Positions 1 to 9,536 of a DNA stretch of 64,000 nt are shown one piece after another (within the stretch, counting starts at the first letter, position 1; every line of letters starts with the position of its first letter). Origin of the DNA: Millionella massiliensis (GTDB taxonomy: Bacteria > Bacteroidota > Bacteroidia > Bacteroidales > Rikenellaceae). The translations under genes were made by a program, and so were the position numbers. The stretch is taken from the NCBI RefSeq assembly GCF_900104655.1, contig NZ_FNWD01000002.1, positions 2,464,246 through 2,528,245 on the forward strand, given 5' to 3'. The notes beneath the pieces were generated by a model. That model did not search any database. It was not told the origin of the DNA and saw only the letters and a program-made list of their open reading frames with translations.

Positions 1-615
1 TTCGACCGGCTGAGCGCCCCGCTCGACCAGTTCGGCCACGGCACGATAGAGCTCGGGCGTGAGGTTGCTGTAACTGAGGTTGCCGGTGTCGGTCACGATG
101 CCCACGTACAGGGCGGTGGCGATCTGCGGGGTGATGGCCTGCGGTCCGCTCCATGCGCAGATCAGGTCGTAGACCATGTGCGAGGTGGAGGAGTAGTTCG
201 CATCGGAAAAGCTGAGTTCGTATTCCGGCGGGTCCATGTGGTGGTCGATCAGCACGCGCGGAGCGATGACGTTGGCCTCGATGGCGTCGGTCATCTTGTC
301 GAGCCGGCTGACCTGGTTGAAGTCGGAACAGATGATCAGGTCGGCGTCGGACAGATAGGGGCGGGCCGTTTCGCACGCCTCCGAGTAGATCTCGACCCCT
401 TCGGAACCGGGGATGAACGCGAGAAACTTCGGGAAATGGTTTGGCACGAAGAAACGGACTTCGTATCCGAGGCTGCGCAGAAAGGCGGTCAGGGCCACGC
501 CTGATCCGATGGCGTCGCCGTCGGGGTTGGTGTGCGAAGCGATGGCAATGGTGCGGGCCTCGGAACAGAGGGCCTTCAGTTGTATGATTTTGGCCGGATC
601 GAAAAGCGTATTCAT
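1..615 (-). CDS. DHH family phosphoesterase (NrnA-like), 3' end cut by window
   Basis: The first 205 residues are visible; the gene runs off the left edge. The N-terminus carries the metal-binding HTNPDGDA motif (residues 28-35) and the DHH signature (D124-H125-H126), the marks of DHH/DHHA1 phosphoesterases. Family members of this type degrade short oligoribonucleotides (nano-RNA) and often dephosphorylate 3'-phosphoadenosine 5'-phosphate in the cytoplasm. The missing C-terminal DHHA1 domain should lie beyond position 1. The ATG at 615 fits the family start, directly before the first beta strand. A good promoter match lies about 150 nt upstream. RecJ is the other DHH family, but the compact N-terminus favours NrnA-like. 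Confidence 0.88.
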   Translation of the reverse strand, partial: MNTLFDPAKIIQLKALCSEARTIAIASHTNPDGDAIGSGVALTAFLRSLGYEVRFFVPNHFPKFLAFIPGSEGVEIYSEACETARPYLSDADLIICSDFNQVSRLDKMTDAIEANVIAPRVLIDHHMDPPEYELSFSDANYSSTSHMVYDLICAWSGPQAITPQIATALYVGIVTDTGNLSYSNLTPELYRAVAELVERGAQPVE

Positions 616-763
616 ATGTTCGGTTTAAGTTAGGTCGCTCCGCCCGGCGCTTTCCGTGTGGGGGGGCACTATCCGGAGGTGTGATCTTTGGAAAACTCTT
701 TGAGGTGCCTTTGCTGTGGGAATGGTACGGTTTCGGACGTCTTGCGAAGCAAACGGTAAACTA

Positions 764-795
764 CAAAATTACGACAAATGCCCGTGACCCCCAAA
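764..795 (-). promoter_or_regulatory. Promoter of the DHH phosphoesterase gene
   Basis: On the minus strand TTTG (795-792) is followed after 20 nt by TAATTTTG (771-764), matching the Bacteroidota sigma-ABfr consensus TTTG...TAnnTTTG. Transcription would start near 757 and give a leader of about 140 nt. Confidence 0.6.
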
Positions 796-797
796 CT

Positions 798-845
798 GAA
801 AGCCCGGGGGCTTTTGGGGTAAAAATGTGTGGCCCGGGCTTTTCT
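798..845 (+). terminator. Hairpin with T-rich tail, no obvious upstream gene
   Basis: GAAAGCCCGGG (798-808) can pair with CCCGGGCTTTT (833-843), leaving a 24-nt loop, with further T residues after it. It looks like a rightward intrinsic terminator, yet no rightward gene precedes it. It may end antisense transcription or a small RNA. Confidence 0.35.
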
Positions 846-1045
846 TGTGGAAAGTGACGCACAAGGGTAATTCTGTTGCTTGCGGAGTGACTTACGCGGC
901 AGAGGAAGGGAAATTTACCGATAGCCGTTGTATGTATATGGTTTGTATGACAAAATGTATCTTTCAGAAAAACAGTGCGATGAGCCCGGCGCTCCGTTTC
1001 TTGCGGTTGCCAAGACCGGATTATTTACCTCCTGAAAATGACACA

Positions 1046-1079
1046 TTGTAGGATAATTTATTTTTAATGCTTATCTTTA
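1046..1079 (+). promoter_or_regulatory. Probable promoter of the dksA-like gene
   Basis: TTG (1046-1048) precedes TATCTTTA (1072-1079), close to the Bacteroidota -33/-7 pattern. The spacing is slightly long at 23 nt and the final base of the -7 box is A rather than G. The leader would be about 45 nt. Confidence 0.5.
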
Positions 1080-1115
1080 CGAATAAAGAAAATACAAACC
1101 CATTAAAATAGATTA

Positions 1116-1124
1116 GGGAGGGAG
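1116..1124 (+). promoter_or_regulatory. Shine-Dalgarno-like GGGAGGGAG before the dksA-like gene
   Basis: A strong purine-rich ribosome-binding sequence sits 5 nt before the ATG at 1130. This is unusual here, since almost no other gene in the window has one. Confidence 0.55.
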
Positions 1125-1129
1125 CAACA

Positions 1130-1516
1130 ATGTCTGAACCTGAAAAAACAAGATATTCGGACGCAGAGTTGGCTGAATTCAAACAGATCATACTGGAAAA
1201 ACTCGAGAAAGCCAAGGCGGACTACGAACTGCTGAGAGCTACCATCACCCATACTTCGAGTAACGGAACCGACGATACCTCGCCGACGTTCAAAATCCTC
1301 GAAGAGGGTGCCGCCACGCTCTCCAAAGAGGAGTCGGGCCGACTCGCCGCACGCCAGTACAAGTTTATCCAAAACCTCGAAGCCGCACTGGTGCGAATCG
1401 AAAACAAAACCTACGGCATCTGCCGTGAAACCGGTAAACTCATCCCGAAAGAACGGCTGCGCGTGGTGCCTCACGCTACGCTGAGCATCGAAGCCAAGGA
1501 GAGCGGAGTGAAATAA
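1130..1516 (+). CDS. TraR/DksA family transcriptional regulator
   Basis: A 128-residue cytoplasmic protein with a helical N-terminal half (residues about 10-90) and a C-terminal segment with YGICRETGKLIPKERL (95-110). This is the DksA/TraR zinc-finger region. Family members bind RNA polymerase through the secondary channel and, often with ppGpp, adjust transcription of stable RNA and biosynthetic genes. The classical four-cysteine zinc site is reduced to a single cysteine, C98, so zinc is probably not bound. Such degenerate fingers are known in Bacteroidota homologues. The start has a clear ribosome-binding sequence. The gene stands alone on its transcript. Confidence 0.88.
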   Translation: MSEPEKTRYSDAELAEFKQIILEKLEKAKADYELLRATITHTSSNGTDDTSPTFKILEEGAATLSKEESGRLAARQYKFIQNLEAALVRIENKTYGICRETGKLIPKERLRVVPHATLSIEAKESGVK

Positions 1517-1681
1517 CGATCCCCGCCCGTAAAACCGTTTCGAACCGATTCAAAGGGGATAACTGTATGTCAGATTACAGTGTCCCCTTTTGTGTTTTAT
1601 CGCGGCCTCTCCGACCGAAAACCTCCATGCAAAACCTCCGGCGGATTCACCACAATGTCCGACCTTCATAACCCATACTCC

Positions 1682-4405
1682 ATGAAACCCAAACACCGCA
1701 TTCTGATCGCCATTGGAGCCATCGTGCTCATTCTGCTGCTCCTGCTGTGGACCACTGTTGCCGAAGCGCGTCCTCTGCGTTCCCTTCCGGCGGCGGACAG
1801 CGTCACTCCGCAACCCCAACTGAAAACCATCCGATACTCCACGGCCGGATTCCACGTGCTGGAAGGCAGCGGGCGAACCGTCCGTAACATGGACCCTGCC
1901 TGGCGTTTCGCACAGGGCCACCATGAGGGAGCCTGGCAGGAGGCCTATCCCGCCGATTCCGGTTGGCAGGCTGTCAGCCTTCCCCATGGGCTCGAGCTGC
2001 TGCCCGTCGATGCCAGCGGCGGAGTCAACTACCGTGGCGAAGCCTGGTACCGCAAATATTTCGCTACTCCGGCGAACATCGAAGGCAAACGGCTCGTGCT
2101 CTATTTCGAAGGGATTATGGGCAAAGCCAAAGTCTGGGTCAACGGACAGCTGGTGGCCGAACACTATGGCGGTTTTCTGCCCGTCATTGCCGATATTGCC
2201 GGGGCGATTCATCCCGAGGCCGGTGCCGTCAACACCATTGCCGTGGTGGCCGACAACAGCGATGACCCCTCCTATCCGCCGGGAAAACCCCAGGCTCAAC
2301 TCGATTACTGCTACTTCGGCGGTATCTATCGCGACGTGTGGCTCGTGACGACCAGTCCGGTCTACATTACCGATCCGAACCAGATCGACCGCGTGGCCGG
2401 CGGAGGCCTTTTCTGGGCCACGACTCGACTGGCCGAGGATCGCAGTGAGGCGACCGTTGCCCTGCGGCTGAACATCGCCAACGATACCCGTCGCGGCACC
2501 TCCGGTCGCATCGAATACACGCTTGTCGCTCCTGACGGAAAGGTGGCCGCCACCCGGACGCAACCCTTCTCCCTTCCGGCCGGCAGCGACCGCACGCTCG
2601 AAACCGAAATCGACGTGGCGAATCCCGTCCTTTGGTCGCCCGATACGCCCGAACTATACCAACTGAATGTCCGGCTCACCGACAAACGCGGACAGGCCAT
2701 CGACGGATACATGCAACTCGTCGGTATCCGCACCCTCGACTTCAACCCCCGCCAGGGCTTTGTGCTCAACGGTACCCCCTATCCGCGTAAGCTGATCGGC
2801 GGCAACCGCCATCAGGATTATGCCGTGATCGGCAATGCCCTTTCGAACAATCTCCACTGGCGAGACGCCCTGAAACTCAAGGCCGCCGGTATGGAGATCA
2901 TCCGCAACGCCCACTATCCGCAGGACCCTGCCTTTATGGATGCCTGTGACCAGCTGGGGCTTTTCGTGATTGTCAACACGCCCGGGTGGCAGTTCTGGAA
3001 CGACGAGCCGGTCTTCGGGCAGCGCGTATACAATGACGTGCGGAACATGGTGCGCCGCGACCGGAACCGTCCGAGCGTCATCATGTGGGAACCCATCCTG
3101 AACGAGACCTGGTATCCCGAGGAGTTTGCCGGCGATGTCTTCCGGATTGTGCACGAGGAGTACCCCTTCCCGGGTTGCTTCACGGCCAGCGACAGCGAAG
3201 CCAAGGGACACGAACCGTTCGAGATTCAGTTCTCCCATCCGGCCAATGGGGGCGGAGGAGCCTGGGGAACCGGCGCCTCGATGCCCGACAAGGTCTATTT
3301 CACGCGCGAGTGGGGCGACAATGTCGACGACTGGAGCTCGCACAACTCGCCCAGTCGCGTGGCGCGCGGTTGGGGTGAGGTCCCCCAACTCGTGCAGGCC
3401 AACCATTATGCCCGGAATGACTATAAAAACACATCATACGACAATATTTGCCGGGCTCCGGCCTATCACTTCGGAGGCACCCTATGGCACTCGTTCGACC
3501 ACCAGCGCGGATACCATCCCGACCCCTTCTATGGCGGGTTGATGGATGCGTTCCGACGTCCGAAATACTCCTACGAGATGTTCCGGGCACAGAACCGTCG
3601 CGGTGAACCGATGGTCTTTATCGCCAGCGAGTTGAGCCCCTTTTCGCCTCAGGACGTGACCGTCTTCAGCAACTGCGATACCGTCCTGCTGCACACCTTT
3701 GTGGGGCCCGATACTCTGCGGACCTATGTTCGGGGACGCGATTGCGACACGACCGGTCTGCCGTCGCCCGTCATTGTCATTCCGAAGGCCTGGGACTTCA
3801 TGGCCGACAAGGCGCTCTCGCGCAGCCAGAAACAGGGCGACGCTTTCCTGCTGGTCGAGGGGATCCGTGGTGGCAAGGTGGTGGCTTCGCAAAAAAAGAG
3901 CATGGCCCGCCGTCCGACCCGTCTGGAGTTGATCGTCGATCGGGAAGGGGTCAATGCCGTGGCCGACGGTTCGGACCTGGTGACCGTCGTGGCACGTATG
4001 ACCGATGACCGGGGAATGGTCAAACGGCTCAATAATCAGATGGTGCGCTTCACCATCGAAGGCGAGGGCCGGTTGCTGATTCCCGCTACGCAGGCGGCCG
4101 GCGTGCCGCTCGTGTGGGGCGAGGCTCCGGTACTCGTACAGACCACCACGCAGCCCGGCACGATTAAGATCCGTGCCGAGATCGTGGGCGTGCAGGGCGA
4201 CTGGACGGCGCACCCGGCCGAAATCGAATTCACGACCGTCGCACCCTTGCAAGAGCTCGACTATCTGCCCGACGAAGCGGCGCGTATCTCCAAGTGCGGG
4301 AGTGTGCAGCCGGCGGAGGTCGCTTCTTCCGGCGTGCGGCAATCGGAGCAGCTGCTCAAAGAGGTTGAGGCCCAGCAGGAGGCATTCGGTGAACGACAAA
4401 AATAG
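1682..4405 (+). CDS. Secreted glycoside hydrolase family 2 protein (beta-galactosidase-like)
   Basis: A 907-residue exported enzyme. I chose the ATG at 1682 because it opens a signal peptide/anchor (basic MKPKHR, then a run of I and L residues, VAEA); longer starts at 1580 and 1655 only add an unrelated tail. The N-terminal jelly-roll sugar-binding domain (about 60-220), an immunoglobulin-like domain (about 230-345) and a TIM barrel follow, then C-terminal beta domains. E475 in the NETW motif fits the GH2 acid/base, and E543 in TREWGD is a plausible nucleophile. It probably cleaves beta-linked sugars from plant or host glycans in the periplasm or at the surface; the exact substrate cannot be read. 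It lies just upstream of a NamZ-like gene and is probably co-transcribed with it. Confidence 0.85.
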   Translation: MKPKHRILIAIGAIVLILLLLLWTTVAEARPLRSLPAADSVTPQPQLKTIRYSTAGFHVLEGSGRTVRNMDPAWRFAQGHHEGAWQEAYPADSGWQAVSLPHGLELLPVDASGGVNYRGEAWYRKYFATPANIEGKRLVLYFEGIMGKAKVWVNGQLVAEHYGGFLPVIADIAGAIHPEAGAVNTIAVVADNSDDPSYPPGKPQAQLDYCYFGGIYRDVWLVTTSPVYITDPNQIDRVAGGGLFWATTRLAEDRSEATVALRLNIANDTRRGTSGRIEYTLVAPDGKVAATRTQPFSLPAGSDRTLETEIDVANPVLWSPDTPELYQLNVRLTDKRGQAIDGYMQLVGIRTLDFNPRQGFVLNGTPYPRKLIGGNRHQDYAVIGNALSNNLHWRDALKLKAAGMEIIRNAHYPQDPAFMDACDQLGLFVIVNTPGWQFWNDEPVFGQRVYNDVRNMVRRDRNRPSVIMWEPILNETWYPEEFAGDVFRIVHEEYPFPGCFTASDSEAKGHEPFEIQFSHPANGGGGAWGTGASMPDKVYFTREWGDNVDDWSSHNSPSRVARGWGEVPQLVQANHYARNDYKNTSYDNICRAPAYHFGGTLWHSFDHQRGYHPDPFYGGLMDAFRRPKYSYEMFRAQNRRGEPMVFIASELSPFSPQDVTVFSNCDTVLLHTFVGPDTLRTYVRGRDCDTTGLPSPVIVIPKAWDFMADKALSRSQKQGDAFLLVEGIRGGKVVASQKKSMARRPTRLELIVDREGVNAVADGSDLVTVVARMTDDRGMVKRLNNQMVRFTIEGEGRLLIPATQAAGVPLVWGEAPVLVQTTTQPGTIKIRAEIVGVQGDWTAHPAEIEFTTVAPLQELDYLPDEAARISKCGSVQPAEVASSGVRQSEQLLKEVEAQQEAFGERQK

Positions 4406-4488
4406 AGCGAAGTATGGCTATCTTCCATATTGACAGATGGTGCAGGGCCGGAGGGGTGGACGGCAGACAGGAACAGTACGCGGGTCCG

Positions 4489-4578
4489 TGCGGAGCGTTC
4501 TCCCTAGGTGTGGTTACGCGTGGAGTATTATCCCGGGGTGCGGTGCTGCGTGGAGCATCCTTCCTGGGTACGGTGCGT
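4489..4578 (+). repeat. Three 30-nt in-frame tandem repeats at the 5' end of the NamZ-like gene
   Basis: Three diverged copies (4489-4518, 4519-4548, 4549-4578) follow the pattern yGyGGAgyn...TCC..GGGTrCGGTG. In the frame of the downstream gene they read CGAFSLGVVT, RGVLSRGAVL and RGASFLGTVR. The last copy contains the GTG at 4573 that is the best-supported start codon. Confidence 0.7.
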
Positions 4579-5823
4579 CGGATTGCGGCCGCTGCCGTGG
4601 CGGTGTTTGCGGCTCTTCAAGTCGCCGCACAGCCGGTCAAAACCGGTATCGAGGTGTTGCGTGACAGCGGGTTCGAACTGTTGAAAGGCAAACGGGTGGG
4701 GCTCGTGACCAACCCGACCGGGGTAGATTCCCGGCTGGTCTCCACGATCGACATTCTGGACAGTGCCGCGCAGACCGGGCTGTTCCGCCTGGTGGCGCTC
4801 TACGGCCCGGAACACGGCGTGCGGGGCAATGTGGCGGCTGGCGAAAAGATCGCCTCCGGACGTGATCCGCAGAGCGGAGTGCCGCTTTTCAGCCTCTACG
4901 GTGCGACCCGCAAGCCGACCGCCCAGATGCTCGAAGGGGTCGATGTGCTGGTGTTTGATATTCAGGATATCGGGTCGCGAAGCTATACCTATATCTCGAC
5001 GATGGGACGCGTGATGGAGGGGGCTGCCGAAAACGGCGTGCCGGTGGTGGTGCTCGACCGGCCCAATCCGCTGGGCGGGCTGCGGGTCGAGGGGTGCGAA
5101 ACCATTGCGCCGGGCTTTTCGTCGTTTGTCAGCGCCTATCCGGTGCCTTACGTCCACGGCATGACCGTCGGCGAACTGGCCCAGATGCTCAACGGTCAGA
5201 AGATGTTGCGGGACGGAGTGCAGTGTCAGTTGGAGGTGGTGCCGATGGAGGGCTGGCGGCGCGATATGATCTGGACCGACTGCCGGCTGCCATGGGTGCC
5301 GACTTCGCCCCACATCCCCACGGCCGAGAGCGCCTTCTACTACCCGGCTACGGGAACGGTCGGCGAACTGGGAACGCTGAACATCGGCGTGGGGTACACC
5401 CTGCCGTTTCAGACGCTGGCGGCGCCGTGGGTTGCCGATGCCGAGACGCTCTGCCAGCAGCTCAACGCAATGCCCGAACTGGCCGGATTCCGTTTTCGGC
5501 CGATCCACTATCGCCCGATGTACGGTTCCTGCAAGGAGGCCGAGCAGCACGGTGTGCAGATCTATCTGTGCGACCCGTCCACCCCGGCGCAGTTGACGCT
5601 GGTGCCGTTCTACGTGATACAGGAGATGGTGCGGATGTATCCCGACCACAAGCCGATGGCGGCGGCCGAATCGCGTGTGGCGATGTTCGACAAGGTGCTC
5701 GGAACCGACCGGATGCGTCGGGCTTTTGTTGCGGCTGGCTACCGGGTGACGCCCGAGATGCGGACCCTGTGGCGCCCCTCGGACGGGTTCCTGGCTGTCC
5801 GCGAACAGTACCTGTTGTATTGA
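4573..5823 (+). CDS. DUF1343 / NamZ-type exo-beta-N-acetylmuramidase, exported
   Basis: Conserved DUF1343 blocks are present: LVTNPTGVD, YGPEHGVRG (E80, H81), DIQDIGSRSYTY, VLDRPNPLGG and LPWVPTSPHIPT. Characterised members such as Bacillus NamZ release terminal MurNAc from peptidoglycan fragments, so a role in cell-wall recycling is likely. The GTG at 4573 starts a textbook signal peptide (MRRIAAAAVAVFAALQVAAQ) and gives 416 residues, the usual length. An in-frame ATG at 4414, 8 nt after the GH2 stop, would add 53 residues largely made of a 30-nt repeat. If the ATG is used, the signal peptide would sit unusually far in. The gene is co-directional with the GH2 gene and probably in one operon. 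Confidence 0.82.
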   Translation: MRRIAAAAVAVFAALQVAAQPVKTGIEVLRDSGFELLKGKRVGLVTNPTGVDSRLVSTIDILDSAAQTGLFRLVALYGPEHGVRGNVAAGEKIASGRDPQSGVPLFSLYGATRKPTAQMLEGVDVLVFDIQDIGSRSYTYISTMGRVMEGAAENGVPVVVLDRPNPLGGLRVEGCETIAPGFSSFVSAYPVPYVHGMTVGELAQMLNGQKMLRDGVQCQLEVVPMEGWRRDMIWTDCRLPWVPTSPHIPTAESAFYYPATGTVGELGTLNIGVGYTLPFQTLAAPWVADAETLCQQLNAMPELAGFRFRPIHYRPMYGSCKEAEQHGVQIYLCDPSTPAQLTLVPFYVIQEMVRMYPDHKPMAAAESRVAMFDKVLGTDRMRRAFVAAGYRVTPEMRTLWRPSDGFLAVREQYLLY

Positions 5824-5856
5824 TTCGTTTTACTTAACATACTGGGGGGATTGACG

Positions 5857-6504
5857 ATGATCTGGACTTTGATTCTGAGACTGACGGTGGCGGCCGTCCT
5901 GGGCGGCATCATCGGGTTCGACCGCGAGTATCGGGCCAAGGAGGCGGGATTGCGCACGCACTTTCTGGTGGCGCTGGGCAGTGCCCTGTTCATGATCGTT
6001 TCGATGTACGGTTTCGGTGAGCATGTGGGCGGTGACCCGGGGCGCGTCGCGGCTCAGGTGGTGACGGGCATCGGTTTTATCGGCGCCGGGTCGATCATGA
6101 TTCACAAGCAGTTTGTGCGGGGGCTGACCACGGCGTCGGGCTTGTGGGCCACGGCCGGTATCGGGCTGGCGGTCGGTGGAGGCATGTACGGAATTGGTGT
6201 CGCGGCGACGTTGCTGACGTTGGCCGGTCTGGAACTCTCGACGTTGATCTTCAGAAGTATTGGACTGCATACCTCGCTGCTGATCTTCTCGACTTCGGAC
6301 GAGGAGAACCTGTCGAAAGTCCTGGCCCAGATTCACGAGAAGGGATATAATCTGGTGAGTTACGAGGCTTCTCACGAGTCGGTCGGCGAGGGACGTCTGT
6401 TCCGGGTGACGATGGTGGTCAAAACGCGAAACTATGCCGATGATACGCACCTTTTTCAGTTCATGCAGTCGCTTCCGGGGCTGACTATCGAAAAGATGGA
6501 GTAG
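5857..6504 (+). CDS. MgtC/SapB family membrane protein
   Basis: A 215-residue protein. The first 130 residues contain four to five hydrophobic helices with the MgtC hallmarks GGIIGFDREYRAKEAGLRTH and VVTGIGFIGAGSI. A soluble ACT-like domain fills residues about 140-215. MgtC proteins are inner-membrane proteins tied to magnesium limitation, and in some bacteria they restrain the F-ATPase; they are not themselves proven magnesium pumps. I chose ATG 5857 over TTG 5851. It starts 33 nt after the NamZ-like gene, so it may be the last gene of that operon. No magnesium-responsive leader is visible. Confidence 0.85.
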   Translation: MIWTLILRLTVAAVLGGIIGFDREYRAKEAGLRTHFLVALGSALFMIVSMYGFGEHVGGDPGRVAAQVVTGIGFIGAGSIMIHKQFVRGLTTASGLWATAGIGLAVGGGMYGIGVAATLLTLAGLELSTLIFRSIGLHTSLLIFSTSDEENLSKVLAQIHEKGYNLVSYEASHESVGEGRLFRVTMVVKTRNYADDTHLFQFMQSLPGLTIEKME

Positions 6505-7106
6505 ACGTGGACCGGTATTCGTTCGGGGTGTCCTTGGGGTTGTTTTGGGATGCGGGTACGGTGTTGGATGTGTGGGGATTGAGAGATATGGTTGGGACGG
6601 GAATTGATCCATAATTCTACGATCGATATTTCTCTGTGAGATAATGTGTATTGGAGGGTTACGTGTAGTAGAGTGTGAGGTGAAGAGTCTGCGGGGGAGA
6701 GTAGAGCGATACGAGAAACGGTGGCGGTGAGAATGGGTGAAGAGGATATGGGTAAGAATAGCGAGGGGAAAAGGGTATGGCGCGTGTCTGCAGGGAATGG
6801 TAACTGAGCGGCGGGCGTCCGAACCTGTGATGGGGAGAATCATAAAAAAGAGCGGGCTATACTTTTCGAAGTATAGCCCGCTCCTGTTGTATTTGAGCCT
6901 ATGTCGTCCGGTAGGTCGGGAATACGTGATTCCCCGTTTTGGACGAGTGAGGTTCTGCAAACGGATACCGTTTTCGCCCCGCTTATCTTACGAACCGACG
7001 GCAGTGGAACCCCGGAATGGTTGTGCTACAGCTGCCGCCGAGTCGAATAGTCGGGTCGAATTGCTGGATTGAACAGCCCGACAAACCGGGGCGAGATGCC
7101 GGAGAT
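6505..7106. other. Intergenic region between convergent mgtC-like and lon genes
   Basis: About 600 nt with no gene I can support; open frames on both strands lack domain features. It holds the lon terminator near 6850. The rest is G-rich, weakly repetitive on the + strand (many gGGT/gaGG runs at 6500-6840) and of unknown purpose. Confidence 0.6.
6844..6883 (-). terminator. Intrinsic terminator, probably of lon
   Basis: A perfect 15-bp stem (6850-6864 with 6869-6883) closes a TTCG-type tetraloop. Read on the minus strand it is followed by six T residues, so it ends leftward transcription. It lies about 220 nt beyond the lon stop codon. Confidence 0.75.
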
Positions 7107-9536
7107 TTATACCAATGCCAGTTTCAGTACATCGTCCAGCGTATTTACGTAGTGGAACTTGAGCCCCTTGACGTAATTGGCCTTGATGTCTTCGATGTCC
7201 TTGCGGTTTTCGGCGCTCAGGATGATGTCGGTGATACCGGCCCGTTTGGCGGCCAGAATCTTCTCTTTCACCCCGCCGACGGGCAGCACTTTGCCACGGA
7301 GGGTCGTCTCGCCGGTCATCGCGTAACGGGCCTGCACTTTGCGGCCGGTGAAGACCGAAGCCAGTGCCGTGACCATCGTGATCCCGGCCGAGGGGCCGTC
7401 TTTCGGGATGGCTCCTTCCGGAACGTGGATATGGATGTCGTTCTCTTCGAACAGCTTGGAGTCGATACCCAGCTGGTCGGCGTGGGCTCGGATCCAACCC
7501 AGTGCGATCGAGGCCGACTCTTTCATCACGTCGCCGAGGTTACCGGTCAGGATCAGGTTGCCTTTACCCTTGTTGAGCGACGATTCGACGTACAGAATCT
7601 CGCCGCCCACTTCGGTCCAGGCCAGACCGGTCACCACACCGACGTGCTGGTTGCCTTCGTAGAGTTCGTTGAGGTAGCGCGGCACGCCGAGGATCTTTTC
7701 GACCACGGCCGGCGTGATCTCAACGCTGTATTCCTCTTCCATGCCGATCTCTTTGGCCCGGTAACGGACGATTTTGGCAATCAGTTTGTCGAGGGTCCGG
7801 ACACCCGACTCACGGGTGTATTCCGAGATGATCTTTTCGATCGTTTTCTTGTTCAGTTTCAGCTGGTCGGCCGGAACGCCGTGCGCTTCGAGCTGTTTGG
7901 GAAGCAGGTGGCGTTTGACGATCTCGATCTTCTCTTCCAGCAGGTAACCGCTCACGTTGATCATCTCCATACGGTCGCGCAGCGCGGGCGAGATGTTCCC
8001 CACGTTGTTGGCCGTGGCGATGAAGAGCACTTTCGAGAGGTCGTACTCGGTATCGAGGTAGTTGTCGTGGAAGGTGCTGTTCTGTTCCGGGTCGAGCACT
8101 TCGAGCAGGGCCGAGGCGGGGTCGCCGTGGTTCGACTGGCCGACCTTGTCGATCTCGTCGAGGATGATGACCGGGTTGGACGAGCCGGCGCGGCGGATCG
8201 TCTGGATAATACGTCCCGGCATGGCGCCGATGTAGGTGCGGCGGTGACCGCGGATTTCGGCTTCGTCGTGCATGCCGCCGAGCGAAATACGGCCGAACTT
8301 ACGCCCGAGCGATGCGGCCACCGATTTGCCGAGCGACGTTTTGCCGACGCCGGGAGGGCCGTAGAGGCAGAGAATCGGCGATTTGAGGTCGCCTTTGAGT
8401 TTCAGTACGGCCAGGTGTTCCAGAATTCGGTCCTTGACGTCGTCCAGTCCGAAGTGATCCTTGTCGAGCCGCTTTTTGGCGCGTTTCAGGTCGAGGTTGT
8501 CCTGCGTGACTTCATCCCACGGCAGTTCGAGCAACAGTTGCAGGTAGTTGATCTGGACCGAGTATTCGGCTACGGCGGGGTTCATCCGTTCGAGTTTGCC
8601 GAGCTCCTTGTCGAAAAGCTCCTGAATCTCCTTGCTCCACTTCTTGTCTTTGGCCTTGTCGCGCAGCTCGTCCAACTCCTGATCGGCGGGATTGCCTCCC
8701 AGTTCGTCCTGGATGGTGCGCATCTGCTGCTGGAGGAAGTATTCACGCTGCTGCTGGTCGATGTCCTCCTTTACTTTGCTCTGGATCTCGTTTTTCAACT
8801 CGATCAGTTGCAACTCGCGGACCAGAATCTCGAGCAGTTTGCGGGCACGGGCAATCAGTCCGGGGGCTTCGAGCAGGGCCTGACGGTCGGTGTCGGGCAG
8901 GTCGATGTTCGAACTGATGAAGTTGATGATACCACGGCGGCTGGCGATGTTCTTGATGGCGAAGGTGGCCTCTTGCGGAATGTTCGACGAGAAGCTGATG
9001 ATCTTGGTGGCGATCTCCTTGACGGATTCGATCAGGGCGTCGAGTTCGATGTTCGACTTCTCGGGCGTGAGGTCCTTCAGCGGACGTACGTTGGCCTTGA
9101 AGAAGGGGTCGGAGCTGACGAATTCGCGGATCTCGAACTTCTCCATCCCGTGCAGGATGACGGTCAGGTTGCCGTTGGGCATCTCCAGCACTTTCAGGAT
9201 CCGTGCGGCGGTACCGACCGAGTAGAGGTCTTCGGGGCCGGGATTCTCGACTTCGGCCTCTTTCTGGAGCAGGGCGCCCAGCAGGCCGCCGTTCTGATCC
9301 ACTTCGCGGACCAGTCGCATCGATTTTTCGCGTCCCACGGTGATCGGCGTGATGGCGCCCGGGAAGAGCACCGAACTGCGCAGGGTCAGGATGGGCAGCA
9401 CGTCGGGCAGCGACGCCTCGTGAGGCGCATCGTCGTCGTCCGGCGAGATGATGGGGATGATCTGACTTTTGCCGTCCAGCATATCTGATATGCCGGAAAG
9501 CTGGTCGAACAGTTTATTATCTTTTTTGTTGCTCAT
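7107..9536 (-). CDS. lon: ATP-dependent protease La (Lon)
   Basis: An 809-residue cytoplasmic Lon protease with the expected order. An N-terminal substrate-binding domain (about 40-240) and a coiled helical region come first. The AAA+ module has Walker A GPPGVGKT (393-400), and the C-terminal Ser-Lys protease domain has the catalytic serine S716 in PKDGPSAG. Lon degrades misfolded and selected regulatory proteins using ATP. The true start is MSNKKDNK at 9536; the longer open frame from 9599 adds an unrelated tail. It is divergent from valS and monocistronic, with a minus-strand TATTTTTG (9611-9604) as a possible -7 element. Confidence 0.97.
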   Translation of the reverse strand: MSNKKDNKLFDQLSGISDMLDGKSQIIPIISPDDDDAPHEASLPDVLPILTLRSSVLFPGAITPITVGREKSMRLVREVDQNGGLLGALLQKEAEVENPGPEDLYSVGTAARILKVLEMPNGNLTVILHGMEKFEIREFVSSDPFFKANVRPLKDLTPEKSNIELDALIESVKEIATKIISFSSNIPQEATFAIKNIASRRGIINFISSNIDLPDTDRQALLEAPGLIARARKLLEILVRELQLIELKNEIQSKVKEDIDQQQREYFLQQQMRTIQDELGGNPADQELDELRDKAKDKKWSKEIQELFDKELGKLERMNPAVAEYSVQINYLQLLLELPWDEVTQDNLDLKRAKKRLDKDHFGLDDVKDRILEHLAVLKLKGDLKSPILCLYGPPGVGKTSLGKSVAASLGRKFGRISLGGMHDEAEIRGHRRTYIGAMPGRIIQTIRRAGSSNPVIILDEIDKVGQSNHGDPASALLEVLDPEQNSTFHDNYLDTEYDLSKVLFIATANNVGNISPALRDRMEMINVSGYLLEEKIEIVKRHLLPKQLEAHGVPADQLKLNKKTIEKIISEYTRESGVRTLDKLIAKIVRYRAKEIGMEEEYSVEITPAVVEKILGVPRYLNELYEGNQHVGVVTGLAWTEVGGEILYVESSLNKGKGNLILTGNLGDVMKESASIALGWIRAHADQLGIDSKLFEENDIHIHVPEGAIPKDGPSAGITMVTALASVFTGRKVQARYAMTGETTLRGKVLPVGGVKEKILAAKRAGITDIILSAENRKDIEDIKANYVKGLKFHYVNTLDDVLKLALV

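Larger units (their letters stand above)
616..1129. other. Intergenic region between divergent genes
   Basis: No convincing gene is present. The short open frames here lack recognisable protein features. The stretch holds the promoter of the leftward phosphoesterase gene, a GC-rich hairpin followed by T residues, and the promoter and ribosome-binding region of the dksA-like gene. Confidence 0.7.

Noticed and set aside
827..1051. 74-codon open frame in the intergenic region
   Set aside because: No conserved features, and its end overlaps the promoter of the dksA-like gene.
7017..9488. Long open frame of 823 codons on the + strand opposite lon
   Set aside because: It is the complement of lon, whose domains and catalytic residues are unmistakable. 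The predicted protein is rich in Val, Asp, Phe and His with no recognisable domain, as expected for a shadow frame in G+C-rich DNA.
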